Assembly (NCBI GenBank): GCA_028694115.1
Contig: JAQUUB010000042.1
Coordinates: 1 to 33,710, forward strand
From: Lachnospiraceae bacterium
GTDB lineage: Bacteria; Bacillota_A; Clostridia; Lachnospirales; Lachnospiraceae
Reading direction: 5' to 3'
Length of the DNA stretch: 33,710 bases
The notes under the pieces were generated by a model that was not told the origin of the DNA, ran no database searches, and worked only from the letters and a program-made list of their open reading frames with translations. The position numbers were made by a program, and so were the translations under genes. Below, piece by piece: positions 6,867 through 16,039 of this stretch; position 1 is the stretch's first letter, and each line of letters begins with the position of its first letter.

Positions 6867-7940
6867 ATGAAAAGAATAGGCATGTTAACAAGTGGTGGAG
6901 ATTGTCAGGCATTAAATGCAGCAATGAGAGGTGTCGTAAAATCATTAGTCAATAGCAATGAAGATGTAGAGATATATGGATTTTTAGAAGGATACAGAGG
7001 TCTTATTTATGGCAATTACAGAATGCTTAGTGGTTCTGATTTTTCTGGTATTTTAACAAAAGGAGGAACGATTCTTGGTAGTTCCAGAACTCCGTTTAAA
7101 ACGATTCGTGAACCAGATGAAAATGGATTAAATAAAGTAGAAGCAATGAAACACAATTATTTCAAGTTAAATCTTGACTGCTTGGTAATACTTGGAGGTA
7201 ACGGTACTCATAAGACAGCAAATTTACTAAGAGAAGAAGGACTTAATATTATTACATTGCCAAAGACCATTGATAATGATCTATGGGGAACCGATATGAC
7301 GTTTGGTTTTCAAAGTGCAGTGAATATTGCGACGGATGCCATTGACTGCATTCATACAACGGCGGCCTCACATGGACGAGTTTTTATTGTTGAAGTCATG
7401 GGTCATAAGGTTGGATTTCTAACACTGAATGCTGGTATGGCGGGCGGAGCAGATATTATCTTAATTCCCGAGATTCCATATGATATTAATAAAATTGTAG
7501 ATGCAATCAATTTAAGAGCAAAAAGAGGTGCAAGATTTACAATCCTTGCAGTTGCTGAAGGAGCAATATCAAAAGAGGATGCATCCTTAAGTAAAAAAGA
7601 ATATAAAGAGAAGATGAAAAATTATGAGCATCCATCTGTTTCTTATGAAGTAGCGAAACAAATTCAAGAGCTTACCGGACAGGAGGTAAGAGTTACTGTG
7701 CCAGGGCATACCCAAAGAGGTGGAAGTCCCTGTCCTTATGACCGCGTATTTGCAAGTCGTTTGGGTTCAGAAGCAGGAAAATGGATATTAGAAGGCGAAT
7801 ATGGATTTATGGTAGGATATAAAAATCGAGAAATCGTAAAGGTACCTCTTGAAGAAGTAGCAGGAAAATTAAAAACCGTATCTCCTGATGCAACAATCGT
7901 GAAAGAAGCAAAAATGCTGGGAATCAGTTTTGGAGACTAA
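6867..7940 (+). CDS. pfkA: 6-phosphofructokinase, group III/mixed type
   Basis: Phosphorylates fructose 6-phosphate to fructose 1,6-bisphosphate in glycolysis (357 aa, cytosolic). It has the TSGGD start motif (8-12), the catalytic PKTIDND loop (Asp136), a GRVFIVEVMGHKVG region for sugar binding and a GHTQRGG motif near 293. Phosphoryl-donor residues: Gly113 in GGNGT matches the Gly found in ATP enzymes, while Lys133 in PKTIDND matches the Lys seen in PPi enzymes and in some ATP enzymes of actinomycetes. Asn112 replaces the usual Asp/Glu. The donor is therefore uncertain, with ATP favoured. The ribosome site TAGGAGG is well placed. dnaX starts 2 nt after its stop. Confidence 0.93.
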   Translation: MKRIGMLTSGGDCQALNAAMRGVVKSLVNSNEDVEIYGFLEGYRGLIYGNYRMLSGSDFSGILTKGGTILGSSRTPFKTIREPDENGLNKVEAMKHNYFKLNLDCLVILGGNGTHKTANLLREEGLNIITLPKTIDNDLWGTDMTFGFQSAVNIATDAIDCIHTTAASHGRVFIVEVMGHKVGFLTLNAGMAGGADIILIPEIPYDINKIVDAINLRAKRGARFTILAVAEGAISKEDASLSKKEYKEKMKNYEHPSVSYEVAKQIQELTGQEVRVTVPGHTQRGGSPCPYDRVFASRLGSEAGKWILEGEYGFMVGYKNREIVKVPLEEVAGKLKTVSPDATIVKEAKMLGISFGD

Positions 7941-7942
7941 TC

Positions 7943-9484
7943 ATGTCATATCAAGCACTATATAGAAAGTTTCGCCCTGATAATTTTGAAGATGTAAAGG
8001 GTCAGGATCACATCGTCACAACACTAAAAAATCAAATAAAGGCAGATCGTATTGGACACGCCTATTTATTTTGCGGGACAAGAGGAACTGGTAAGACATC
8101 CATTGCGAAACTTTTTGCAAAGTCTGTAAACTGTGAAAATCCTATCGATGGGAGTCCGTGTGGTACTTGTAAATCGTGCAGGAATATAGCAGCATCCGTG
8201 TCTATGAATGTGATTGAAATAGATGCTGCTTCTAATAATGGTGTGGATAATATTCGTGAAATCAGAGATGAGGTTGCCTATTCTCCTACAGAGGGAAAGT
8301 ATAAAGTCTATATTATCGATGAAGTTCATATGTTATCGATAGGTGCTTTTAATGCACTTTTAAAGACTTTGGAAGAACCTCCTTCTTATGTAATTTTTAT
8401 TTTGGCAACGACAGAAGCACATAAAATTCCAATAACAATCCTATCTCGTTGTCAGAGATATGATTTTAAAAGGATATCGATAGAAACAATTGTAGATCGA
8501 ATGCGGGAGCTTATTCAGATTGAGGGAATTACAGTCGAAGAGAAAGCATTGCGGTTTGTGGCAAAATGCGCAGATGGCTCTATGCGTGATGCCTTAAGTC
8601 TTTTAGACCAGTGTATTGCCTTTTATCTGGGAGAAGCACTTACGTATGATCATGCATTAGAAGTACTAGGGGCTGTTGATACAGAAATCTATAGCAGGAT
8701 GCTTCGTAAGATTATCGAAAGAGATATTATTGGAGCAATTCATATGTTAGAGGATCTGATTATGAAGGGTAGAGAGTTATCTCAGTTCGTATCAGATTTT
8801 ACATGGTATATGAGAAATCTTTTGTTAACGAAAACGTCAGATGATATTGAAGATGTCATTGATGTATCAAGTGAAAATCTTCTTCGTTTAAAAGAAGAAA
8901 GCAAAATGATAGATACGGATACATTAATGCGATATATTAGAATATTTTCTGATTTGTCAGGTCAAATGAAATTTTCTAACCAAAAGAGAGTCTTAATTGA
9001 AATGGCAATTATTAAACTTTGCAAGCCTAGTATGGAGACGAATATGGATTCCATATTAGACCGTATTCGTATTTTAGAAGAGCAGGTTGAGAATGGAATT
9101 ACGGTAGCGCCATTGCAAGCTCCCTCTGAAATGGAAGCAAAAAAAGAAAAGGTACCTTTGCCCAAGGCTTTACCAGAGGATATCGAATTAGTATTAAAGA
9201 ACTGGACAAGAATTGTAAATGAATTAGATGGATTATTAAAATCCATGATTAAAGAGGCCAAATTAAGTTCAAATGGTGACCGGTTGGTATTAGTTTTTCA
9301 TAATGAACTTTCAAAAAATAAATTTTCTTCCCCGGAAAGCATGACGGAATTAAAACGAGCAATTGGCGAATGTATTGGAAAAGAAGTATCTATTGATGTA
9401 AAGCTATTAGAGGATGGACAGAAGTTCGATGAAACGTTTCCAGATATATCTAAGCTAATCAATATGGATATAGAAGTAGAATAA
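7943..9484 (+). CDS. dnaX: DNA polymerase III subunit gamma/tau
   Basis: Clamp-loader ATPase of the replisome, 513 aa. The Walker A motif GTRGTGKT is at 45-52. The zinc-binding cysteines are Cys64, Cys73, Cys76 and Cys79. Walker B (YIIDEVHM) and the sensor region LLKTLEEPP follow. Domain III ends near residue 365, followed by a charged linker and a short tau C-terminal domain. It is at the short end of the usual tau range. An in-frame A7 run (9139-9145) in the linker could allow slippage to a shorter gamma form. The order dnaX-ybaB-recR is a classic conserved bacterial operon. A GGAG lies inside the end of pfkA. Confidence 0.97.
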   Translation: MSYQALYRKFRPDNFEDVKGQDHIVTTLKNQIKADRIGHAYLFCGTRGTGKTSIAKLFAKSVNCENPIDGSPCGTCKSCRNIAASVSMNVIEIDAASNNGVDNIREIRDEVAYSPTEGKYKVYIIDEVHMLSIGAFNALLKTLEEPPSYVIFILATTEAHKIPITILSRCQRYDFKRISIETIVDRMRELIQIEGITVEEKALRFVAKCADGSMRDALSLLDQCIAFYLGEALTYDHALEVLGAVDTEIYSRMLRKIIERDIIGAIHMLEDLIMKGRELSQFVSDFTWYMRNLLLTKTSDDIEDVIDVSSENLLRLKEESKMIDTDTLMRYIRIFSDLSGQMKFSNQKRVLIEMAIIKLCKPSMETNMDSILDRIRILEEQVENGITVAPLQAPSEMEAKKEKVPLPKALPEDIELVLKNWTRIVNELDGLLKSMIKEAKLSSNGDRLVLVFHNELSKNKFSSPESMTELKRAIGECIGKEVSIDVKLLEDGQKFDETFPDISKLINMDIEVE

Positions 9485-9497
9485 TAGGAGGATTAAA

Positions 9498-9851
9498 ATG
9501 GCAAAAAGAGGAGGATTTCCAGGCGGAGGAATGCCAGGAAACATGAACAATTTGATGAAGCAGGCTCAGAAAATGCAAAAGCAGATGGAAGAGAGCCAAA
9601 AGGATTTAGAAACAAAAGAATTTACTGCATCAGCAGGTGGCGGAGCTGTTCAAGTTACGGTGTCTGGAAAAAAGGAAATTACCAAAGTGAAACTTAGCCA
9701 GGAAGTTGTAGATCCTGATGATGTTGAAATGTTAGAGGATTTAATTATGGCAGCTGCAAATGAAGCGCTACGTCAAATGGAAGAGGAAACAGCTCAGGCA
9801 ATGTCGAAACTGACAGGCGGCTTAGGAATGGGTGGAGGATTTCCCTTCTAG
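9498..9851 (+). CDS. ybaB: YbaB/EbfC nucleoid-associated protein
   Basis: A 117-aa small DNA-binding protein of the YbaB/EbfC family, which forms tweezer-like dimers and is almost always encoded between dnaX and recR, as here. The Gly/Met-rich N-terminus ([20 protein letters not shown]) leads into the typical [18 protein letters not shown] helix, then the core strand ending [11 protein letters not shown] and the [12 protein letters not shown] helix. The ribosome site AGGAGG lies 7 nt upstream. The exact role is unsettled in the family; nucleoid organisation or recombination support is proposed. Confidence 0.95.
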   Translation: MAKRGGFPGGGMPGNMNNLMKQAQKMQKQMEESQKDLETKEFTASAGGGAVQVTVSGKKEITKVKLSQEVVDPDDVEMLEDLIMAAANEALRQMEEETAQAMSKLTGGLGMGGGFPF

Positions 9852-9866
9852 ATAGGATGAGACACA

Positions 9867-10463
9867 ATGGATCTATATAGCGGACATATTAACAAATTAA
9901 TTGAAGAGTTATCCTCACTTCCTGGTATTGGTGCAAAGTCTGCGCAAAGACTTGCATTTCATTTGATTAACCAGCCATTAGCAAATGTCGAACGTTTGTC
10001 AAATGCTATGTTGGAGGCAAAACGCAATGTGAAGCACTGTTCTTTGTGTTTCACATTGACAGATAGTGAGCTATGTCCTATCTGTGCAAATCCAAAAAGA
10101 GACCAAAAAACAATTATGGTAGTGGAAAATACGAGGGATTTGGCTGCTTACGAAAAGACAGCGAAGTATCAGGGAGTTTACCATGTACTCCATGGAGCAA
10201 TTTCCCCGTTACTTGGTATTGGACCAGGCGATATTAAGCTAAAGGAATTAATGACCCGTTTACAAGGTGAAGTTGATGAAGTCATTATAGCAACAAACTC
10301 GAGTCTCGAGGGAGAGACAACAGCAATGTACATTAGTAAACTCATTAAACCGACGGGAATCAAGGTGAGTCGTATTGCGAGTGGGGTACCTGTAGGCGGT
10401 GACCTTGAATATATCGATGAAGTAACATTACTTCGTGCATTAGAAGGACGAATTGAATTATAA
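9867..10463 (+). CDS. recR: Recombination mediator RecR
   Basis: A 198-aa DNA-repair protein that works with RecF/RecO to load RecA at gaps. The N-terminal helix-hairpin-helix ([19 protein letters not shown], about 15-34) is followed by the Cys4 zinc finger (Cys58, Cys61, Cys70, Cys73) and the Toprim domain beginning near [15 protein letters not shown] at about 83. The C-terminal Walker-like end is intact ([20 protein letters not shown]). Length is standard. It is the third gene of the dnaX-ybaB-recR operon; galM starts 24 nt later, so carbohydrate genes may share its transcript. Confidence 0.97.
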   Translation: MDLYSGHINKLIEELSSLPGIGAKSAQRLAFHLINQPLANVERLSNAMLEAKRNVKHCSLCFTLTDSELCPICANPKRDQKTIMVVENTRDLAAYEKTAKYQGVYHVLHGAISPLLGIGPGDIKLKELMTRLQGEVDEVIIATNSSLEGETTAMYISKLIKPTGIKVSRIASGVPVGGDLEYIDEVTLLRALEGRIEL

Positions 10464-10487
10464 ATAGAATGGATTGGAGAAAGTGAA

Positions 10488-11534
10488 ATGACGATCAAAA
10501 AAGAAGAGTTTGGTAAAACATCAAAGGGACAAGCCGCTTTCTTGTATACTTTAGAAAACAACAATGGGATGAAGGCAAAAATTACTAATTTCGGCGCTAT
10601 TTTAACAGAATTACATGTACCAGACAAAAATAAGAAAATAGCAGATGTGGTATTAGGATATGATAATTTGAACGATTATTTAACAAATGGTTCGTTTTTC
10701 GGTGCAACCGTCGGAAGAAATGCAAATAGAATTGCAGGTGCAAAATTTACGATTGATGGTACAGAGTATCATTTAGATGTGAATGATGGACCTAATAACT
10801 TACATAGTCAGTTTGATGAGGGATTTCACAAACAAATTTGGGAAGCAAAAGAAGATGAACAAAATAATACGTTATCACTTTTTTATGTAAGTAAAGATGG
10901 AGAAACGGGTTTCCCCGGGAAACTAGAAATATCAGTTACTTATGAATTAACGGAAGAAAATGAACTTAAGATTCATTATTTTGGAATTAGTGATAGGAAA
11001 ACAGTTATTAACTGTACCAATCATTCCTACTTTAATTTATCTGGTCATAATTCAGGTAATATTCACGGTCATAAGGTTTTAATCAATGCATCGAATTATA
11101 CGCCTATCGTAGCAGGTGCAATTCCAACAGGCGAAATTGCTTCTGTAAAATCAACTCCAATGGATTTCACATCATTGAAATGTGTTGGAGATGAAGTGGA
11201 TTCTGATTTTGAACAGTTAAAGCTCGTAAAAGGATATGATCATAACTGGGTTCTGGATAAAGAACCAGGAGCATTTGGAAAAATTGCAGAAGTGGTAGAT
11301 GATACGACTGGAAGAACGATGGAAGTGTATTCCGATTTACCAGGCGTTCAGTTTTATGCAGGAAATTGTATTTCTGACACAGTGGGAAAAGAAGGATATA
11401 CTTATACCTCCAGATCAGGATTATGTCTGGAAACACAATATTTTCCGAACAGTGTAAACCAAGAGGGTTTTGCACATCCCATTTTTAAAGCAGGTCAGGA
11501 ATATAAAACGACAACAATTTATAAATTCATATAG
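10488..11534 (+). CDS. galM: Aldose 1-epimerase (galactose mutarotase)
   Basis: A 348-aa mutarotase that interconverts alpha and beta anomers of aldoses such as glucose, galactose, xylose or arabinose. It shows the GATVGRNANRIAGA segment, the NHSYFNLSG motif with the catalytic His (about 180), GYDHNWVLD with the substrate-binding Asp, and CLETQYFPNS with the catalytic Glu near 311. No signal peptide is seen, so it is cytosolic. It lies between recR and a two-component system, and upstream of two sugar importers, consistent with processing freshly imported sugars. Ribosome site GGAGAAAGTGAA. Confidence 0.95.
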   Translation: MTIKKEEFGKTSKGQAAFLYTLENNNGMKAKITNFGAILTELHVPDKNKKIADVVLGYDNLNDYLTNGSFFGATVGRNANRIAGAKFTIDGTEYHLDVNDGPNNLHSQFDEGFHKQIWEAKEDEQNNTLSLFYVSKDGETGFPGKLEISVTYELTEENELKIHYFGISDRKTVINCTNHSYFNLSGHNSGNIHGHKVLINASNYTPIVAGAIPTGEIASVKSTPMDFTSLKCVGDEVDSDFEQLKLVKGYDHNWVLDKEPGAFGKIAEVVDDTTGRTMEVYSDLPGVQFYAGNCISDTVGKEGYTYTSRSGLCLETQYFPNSVNQEGFAHPIFKAGQEYKTTTIYKFI

Positions 11535-11546
11535 AAGGATAAATAT

Positions 11547-13175
11547 ATGCTAAAGATATTTTTGGTGGAAGATGAAATTGTTATGCGTGAAGGTATTAAA
11601 AATAATATCCACTGGGAAGAGGAAGGCTTTGTCTTTGCAGGAGAGGCTAGTGATGGAGAGCTAGCCTTTCCATTAATACAAAAGACAAAGCCTGATATTA
11701 TTATTACGGATATTAAAATGCCTTTTATGGATGGACTGGAATTAAGTAAGCTAGTAAAAAGCGAACTGCCAGATACAAAGATTATTATATTGAGTGGCTA
11801 TGATGAATTTGAATATGCAAAAGAGGCGATTAGTATAGGGATTACAGATTATTTGGTAAAGCCAATCGCCGCAGCAAAATTATTAGAAGCTGTTAAACAG
11901 GTAGGAGAAAAGATTCTAGGGGAGCGTGAACAAAAAGAATTTTTCGAAAGATACCAACGGGAACACCAGGAGAATCTAAATATTGAAAAACAGAAATTAT
12001 TTTATGAATTAATTGAAGGAAAGCTTTCTGTTTCTGAGATCATTCAAAGAGGAAAAGAAAAAGGTATTAATTTAAGTGCACAAGGCTACAACATTATTTT
12101 GATGAAGGTGTTTTCTAAAGATAATGAAGTGGGTCGTGGTGGTGATACCGTTGTGATTGAGGAATTATTAGAGGGATTTGTAAAAGATAAAACAGATATT
12201 CTTATGTTTGATCAGGCGACGGAAGGATGGGCGTTTTTAATCAAGAGTATGAACCCAGAGGACCTTCCAGGCATTATAGAAAAATATGTGAATGAATTTG
12301 TTAAAATAGTGACAGATTTTAAGGATATATCCTATTTTGTTGGAATCGGCTGCAATGTTAACAGAATCAGAGAATTAAATAAATCCTATGATGATGCCAA
12401 TAAAGCCTTTGCATATCGCTACTTAGTAGATGCCAATCAAGTGATCTATAGTGAACACTTAAATGAAAAGAACAAAAAAGTAAATCTGGATTTAGAACTT
12501 GGATCTTTAGATGTAGGAAAAATAGATAGAAAAATAGTAGAAAATTTTTTGCGTAGTGGTCTAAGAGAAGAGGTACATCACTTTATTGATGAATACTTCA
12601 TCAGCCTAGGGAAAGATAATATCAATTCCTTATTATTCCGGCAATATATCGTAATGGATATTTACTTTTGTTCGATATCCCTTATGGAAGAGTTGGGGTA
12701 TCACCAAGAGGATATTGTCGAAAAATGTGGTGAACTACGAGATGTAGCATCTGCGTTAACATCAATAGACAGTACAAAGAAATATCTTTATAAACTGATA
12801 GAGGAAGCTTTAAAAAATAGAGATGATGCTTCTCAAAAAAAATATGATCGATTTTTATCTTCCGCAAGAGAATATATCTATCATAATTTTCAAAAAGAGG
12901 ATATCTCATTAAATACCGTAGCTGCCAGTGTAAATTTGAGTCCAAATCATTTCAGCACCATTTTCAGCCAGCAAATGGGACAGACTTTCATAGAATTTCT
13001 TACCAATGTCCGAATGGAAAAGGCAAAAGAATTATTAAAATGTTCTGGAATGAAAAGCTCGGAGGTTGGATATGCAGTAGGATATAAAGATCCTCATTAT
13101 TTCAGTTATATATTTAAAAAGACACAGGATTGTACACCGAAAGAATTTCGTATGCGGGGCAAGGAATCGATTTGA
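11547..13175 (+). CDS. YesN-type response regulator with AraC HTH output
   Basis: A 542-aa response regulator. The N-terminal receiver (1 to about 120) has the acidic pocket VEDE, the phospho-acceptor Asp55 in TDIKMPFMDG, the switch Ser/Thr (LSGYDEFEYA) and Lys in YLVKPI. A roughly 300-residue helical middle follows, then two AraC-type helix-turn-helix motifs near 445-540 (NTVAASVNLSPNHFSTIF and VGYAVGYKDPHYFSYIFKK). This architecture regulates carbohydrate uptake and degradation genes in Firmicutes. Its stop overlaps the TTG start of the kinase. The likely target is the furanose importer starting at 14811, whose -35 looks weak and so may need an activator. Confidence 0.94.
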   Translation: MLKIFLVEDEIVMREGIKNNIHWEEEGFVFAGEASDGELAFPLIQKTKPDIIITDIKMPFMDGLELSKLVKSELPDTKIIILSGYDEFEYAKEAISIGITDYLVKPIAAAKLLEAVKQVGEKILGEREQKEFFERYQREHQENLNIEKQKLFYELIEGKLSVSEIIQRGKEKGINLSAQGYNIILMKVFSKDNEVGRGGDTVVIEELLEGFVKDKTDILMFDQATEGWAFLIKSMNPEDLPGIIEKYVNEFVKIVTDFKDISYFVGIGCNVNRIRELNKSYDDANKAFAYRYLVDANQVIYSEHLNEKNKKVNLDLELGSLDVGKIDRKIVENFLRSGLREEVHHFIDEYFISLGKDNINSLLFRQYIVMDIYFCSISLMEELGYHQEDIVEKCGELRDVASALTSIDSTKKYLYKLIEEALKNRDDASQKKYDRFLSSAREYIYHNFQKEDISLNTVAASVNLSPNHFSTIFSQQMGQTFIEFLTNVRMEKAKELLKCSGMKSSEVGYAVGYKDPHYFSYIFKKTQDCTPKEFRMRGKESI

Positions 13176-14647
13176 AAAATATTTTGATCAAAAGGATAAA
13201 ACAAATTTCATTAAAAGAAAAAATGAGACTTTATAGCTGGATGGTCTTGATTCCACTTGCAGCTTTGACTATTTATACGCTTTTTTCTATGGCTGGATAT
13301 TATAAGCAATATGATCGAATTGTACGAAACATCACGGCTGCAAATGCCTATAACCTTTCCTTTAAAGAAGATATGGATTATACCATGTACCGTATTGTTA
13401 TAGGAAGTGCCAAGTGGACGGATCCAGAAGAAAAACTAAGAGAAGAAGATCCATATGAACAAATTGATAAAGTCCGTAAGGTTTTTCATCAGCTATACAA
13501 CATAACGACAACAGAAAGTAATAAAAGAAAGATATCCATGTTATTAAAAACACTGAATACTTTGGAAGAGCGTGTTGATGAGATTGTTATTAATACAAAA
13601 GAACCAGGGCATTATGATGAAAACATGGAAAAACTAGATATGAATATTCGTATTCTGACACAGATTATTCAGGAACAAATTCAGGAGTACATCTATTATG
13701 AAGCATCTAGTCTCGAAAGTGTTCGTAAAGAGATTGCGGACGAAGCAAATAAGACATTAGAATTATTGCTGACTATCCTTGTGTCTGTGATTATAATGAC
13801 CTGGCTTTTATCTAGACTTTTGTCTAGTAGCATCGCAAGGCCGATTGAGGAAATGTGTAACGTCACTCAGAAAGTAGCAAAAGGAGATTTTGACGTTCGG
13901 TTTGAAGTTGATACAGAGGATGAATTAGCTACATTAGCAAATAACTTTAACCGAATGGTAAAAGAAATTTCAGATCTTGTAGAAGATATTAAAGTGGAGC
14001 AATTAAATCTAAGAGTCACGGAACTAAAACTGCTACAGGCACAGATTAATCCACATTTTCTATATAATACACTAGATACCATCATTTGGATGGCAGAATC
14101 CGGACAAACCGATCAAGTAGTTTCAATGGTAACTGCATTATCTGACTTTTTCCGAACGACGTTAAGTAAGGGCCGTGATTTTATTACCATTCGGGAAGAG
14201 GAGTCTCATATTAGAAGCTACTTACAGATTCAGCAAATTAGATATCGTGATATTATGAAATATGAAATAAATATTGATGAGGAAATAAAAGAATATCAAA
14301 TATTGAAATTAACTCTTCAACCAATTATAGAAAACGCTCTTTACCATGGAATAAAGAACAAAAGAGGAATAGGAACGATCTGGGTGAAGGGTGGAATAAA
14401 AAATGGAAAGATTGAACTGATTGTAGAAGATAATGGGATTGGACTAAAGGAAGAAGATTTATTTAAATTGAAGCGAATCATCTATGGGAAAAAGATGGAT
14501 GATAGTCGAAGCGGCTTCGGAATGGCGAATGTTCAGGAAAGAATTGCACTTAATTATGGAAGAGAATATGGATTGACAATAGAAAGTGAATATGAAGTAG
14601 GTACAAAAGTCAGAATTGTGATTCCAGCAAAATCAGAAAATATCTAA
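13172..14647 (+). CDS. YesM-type sensor histidine kinase
   Basis: Membrane sensor kinase, 491 aa from a TTG start at 13172 that overlaps the regulator stop (TTGA). It is preceded by a CAAGGAA ribosome site and gives the short basic cytosolic N-terminus usual for YesM. An ATG at 13130 would add 14 unusual residues. TM1 is about 20-43, an extracellular helical sensing region about 44-195, TM2 about 196-217 and HAMP about 219-270. The His_kinase motif INPHFLYNTLDTI contains phospho-acceptor His295. The HATPase domain has IENALYHGI, DNGIGL and GFGMANVQERI. The ligand is unknown; an extracytoplasmic sugar or binding-protein complex is plausible from context. Confidence 0.93.
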   Translation: MKNILIKRIKQISLKEKMRLYSWMVLIPLAALTIYTLFSMAGYYKQYDRIVRNITAANAYNLSFKEDMDYTMYRIVIGSAKWTDPEEKLREEDPYEQIDKVRKVFHQLYNITTTESNKRKISMLLKTLNTLEERVDEIVINTKEPGHYDENMEKLDMNIRILTQIIQEQIQEYIYYEASSLESVRKEIADEANKTLELLLTILVSVIIMTWLLSRLLSSSIARPIEEMCNVTQKVAKGDFDVRFEVDTEDELATLANNFNRMVKEISDLVEDIKVEQLNLRVTELKLLQAQINPHFLYNTLDTIIWMAESGQTDQVVSMVTALSDFFRTTLSKGRDFITIREEESHIRSYLQIQQIRYRDIMKYEINIDEEIKEYQILKLTLQPIIENALYHGIKNKRGIGTIWVKGGIKNGKIELIVEDNGIGLKEEDLFKLKRIIYGKKMDDSRSGFGMANVQERIALNYGREYGLTIESEYEVGTKVRIVIPAKSENI

Positions 14648-14753
14648 CCTTTATCGTATAAAATCATAATTTATTCATAGAATGTTCAAAATTTAGTAAT
14701 TTATTACCACAAAACTCGAAAGAAACTCTGTATCTTTTTTAAATCCTTTTTAA

Positions 14754-14759
14754 TATAAT
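14754..14759 (+). promoter_or_regulatory. Putative -10 of the ytfQ-type operon
   Basis: TATAAT lies about 50 nt before the binding-protein start. The sequence 17 nt upstream (TATCTT) is a poor -35, which would suit activation by the adjacent AraC-type response regulator. No clear repeat for that regulator could be identified by eye. Confidence 0.45.
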
Positions 14760-14810
14760 GAATTTGTAGTTAAACAACACATTTTTATTATATTAAGGAG
14801 GATTTTTCTT

Positions 14811-15902
14811 ATGAAAAGGAAATTATTAAGTGTTTTACTTAGTACAGCTATGGTAGCTACTTTACTCATGGGTTGTGGAAGCCAGGCAGCAACAACAGAA
14901 GCACCTGCAGAATCAGAAGCAGCTGCAGAATCAGAAGCACCTGCAGCAGATGCAACAACAGAAGCTGCAACAGAAGCAGCAGCAACAGATGCAGCAGCTT
15001 CAGATAAGTTAATCGTAGTTGGATACGCACAGGTTGGTGCAGAATCTGATTGGAGAACAGCTAATACAGAATCATTCAAATCTACATTTACAGAAGAGAA
15101 TGGATATCAGTTAATCTTTGATGATGCACAGCAGAAACAAGAAAATCAGATCAAAGCGATTAGAAACTTCATTCAGCAAGATGTTGATTATATCGTAGTA
15201 GCACCTGTTGTTGAAACAGGATGGGAAACAGTTTTAGGAGAAGCAAAAGAAGCAGGAATTCCTGTTATTTTATCAGACCGTATGATGGATGTATCTGATG
15301 ATTCACTTTATACCTGTTGGGTTGGTGGAAACTTCGTAAAAGAAGGTCAGGATGCTGGAGCATGGTTAGAAACTTATTTGAAAGACAAAGGAAAAGATGC
15401 TGAAGAAATCAATCTTGTAACTCTTCAAGGTACAATCGGAGCATCTGCACAAGTTGGACGTACAGAAGGTTTTGGAGAAGTTGTAGCAAAACATGATAAC
15501 TGGAAAATGTTAGAATTACAGACAGGTGAATTTACACAGTCTAAAGGCCAGGAAGTTATGGAATCATTCTTAAAATCTTATGATGATATTGATGTAGTAG
15601 TTTGTGAAAATGACAACATGGCATTTGGTGCTATCGATGCAATTAAAGCAGCTGGTAAAACTTGTGGACCAGATGGAGATATTACAATCATCTCTTTCGA
15701 TGCAGTTGCAGCAGCATTTGATTCTATGATCGCAGGCGATATGAATGTATCTGTTGAATGTAATCCTTTACATGGACCACGTGTAGCTGAAATCATCCAG
15801 ATGATGGAAAAAGGTGAAACACCAGAAAAGATTATGTATGTTGAAGAAGGCGTATTCCCAGCTGAAACAGCAGCAGAAATCAAACCTACAAGAGCTTACT
15901 AA
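14811..15902 (+). CDS. ytfQ: Sugar ABC transporter binding lipoprotein, YtfQ-like
   Basis: A 363-aa solute-binding lipoprotein of the Peripla_BP_4 (LacI-like) type. The signal peptide ends in the lipobox LLMGC with the lipidated Cys22. An Ala/Glu/Thr-rich spacer (about 23-63) precedes the two-lobed domain. Signature segments match YtfQ, the galactofuranose-binding protein of E. coli: GYAQVGAESDWRTANTE, DAQQKQENQIKAIRNFI, and VAPVVETGWETVLGEAKEAG with SDR after it. The probable ligand is a furanose sugar; arabinofuranose is possible given the pentose genes nearby. It is first in a binding protein-ATPase-permease-permease operon. The leader peptide is almost identical to that of the second binding protein at 20981. 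Ribosome site AAGGAGG. Confidence 0.92.
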   Translation: MKRKLLSVLLSTAMVATLLMGCGSQAATTEAPAESEAAAESEAPAADATTEAATEAAATDAAASDKLIVVGYAQVGAESDWRTANTESFKSTFTEENGYQLIFDDAQQKQENQIKAIRNFIQQDVDYIVVAPVVETGWETVLGEAKEAGIPVILSDRMMDVSDDSLYTCWVGGNFVKEGQDAGAWLETYLKDKGKDAEEINLVTLQGTIGASAQVGRTEGFGEVVAKHDNWKMLELQTGEFTQSKGQEVMESFLKSYDDIDVVVCENDNMAFGAIDAIKAAGKTCGPDGDITIISFDAVAAAFDSMIAGDMNVSVECNPLHGPRVAEIIQMMEKGETPEKIMYVEEGVFPAETAAEIKPTRAY

Positions 15903-15924
15903 TCCTAAGAAAATATACATAGAA

Positions 15925-15956
15925 ATTGGGGGGAATCCGCAAGGGTCCCTCCCAAT
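15925..15956 (+). promoter_or_regulatory. Intercistronic hairpin after the binding-protein gene
   Basis: ATTGGGGGGAATCC and GGGTCCCTCCCAAT form a 13-bp stem (one A/C mismatch, two G-U pairs) closed by a GCAA tetraloop. There is no T-run behind it, so it is more likely an mRNA 3'-end stabiliser or processing site than a full terminator. It sits between the binding protein and the ATPase, where such structures keep binding-protein levels higher. Confidence 0.65.
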
Positions 15957-16039
15957 ATTCTTATCAGGAATAATAAATTCTAAGAAGAGGTAGAATTTAT
16001 TATTGCGAATAAGAATGATAATTAGAAAGGAAGACATAT

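Noticed and set aside
13130..13171. Earlier ATG start for the histidine kinase
   Set aside because: It would overlap the response regulator by 46 nt and add 14 residues not expected in YesM proteins; the TTG at 13172 has a spaced ribosome site.
14885..15005. Short tandem GCA/GAA codon repeats resembling a microsatellite or CRISPR-like array
   Set aside because: They are imperfect coding repeats of the lipoprotein linker with no spacers; no CRISPR array was seen anywhere in the window.
14750..15079. Ala/Ser-rich minus-strand frame opposite the first binding-protein leader, and its twin at 20956-21228
   Set aside because: Both arise as antisense of the Ala/Glu/Thr-rich linker codons (GCA/ACA repeats) and have no ribosome site.
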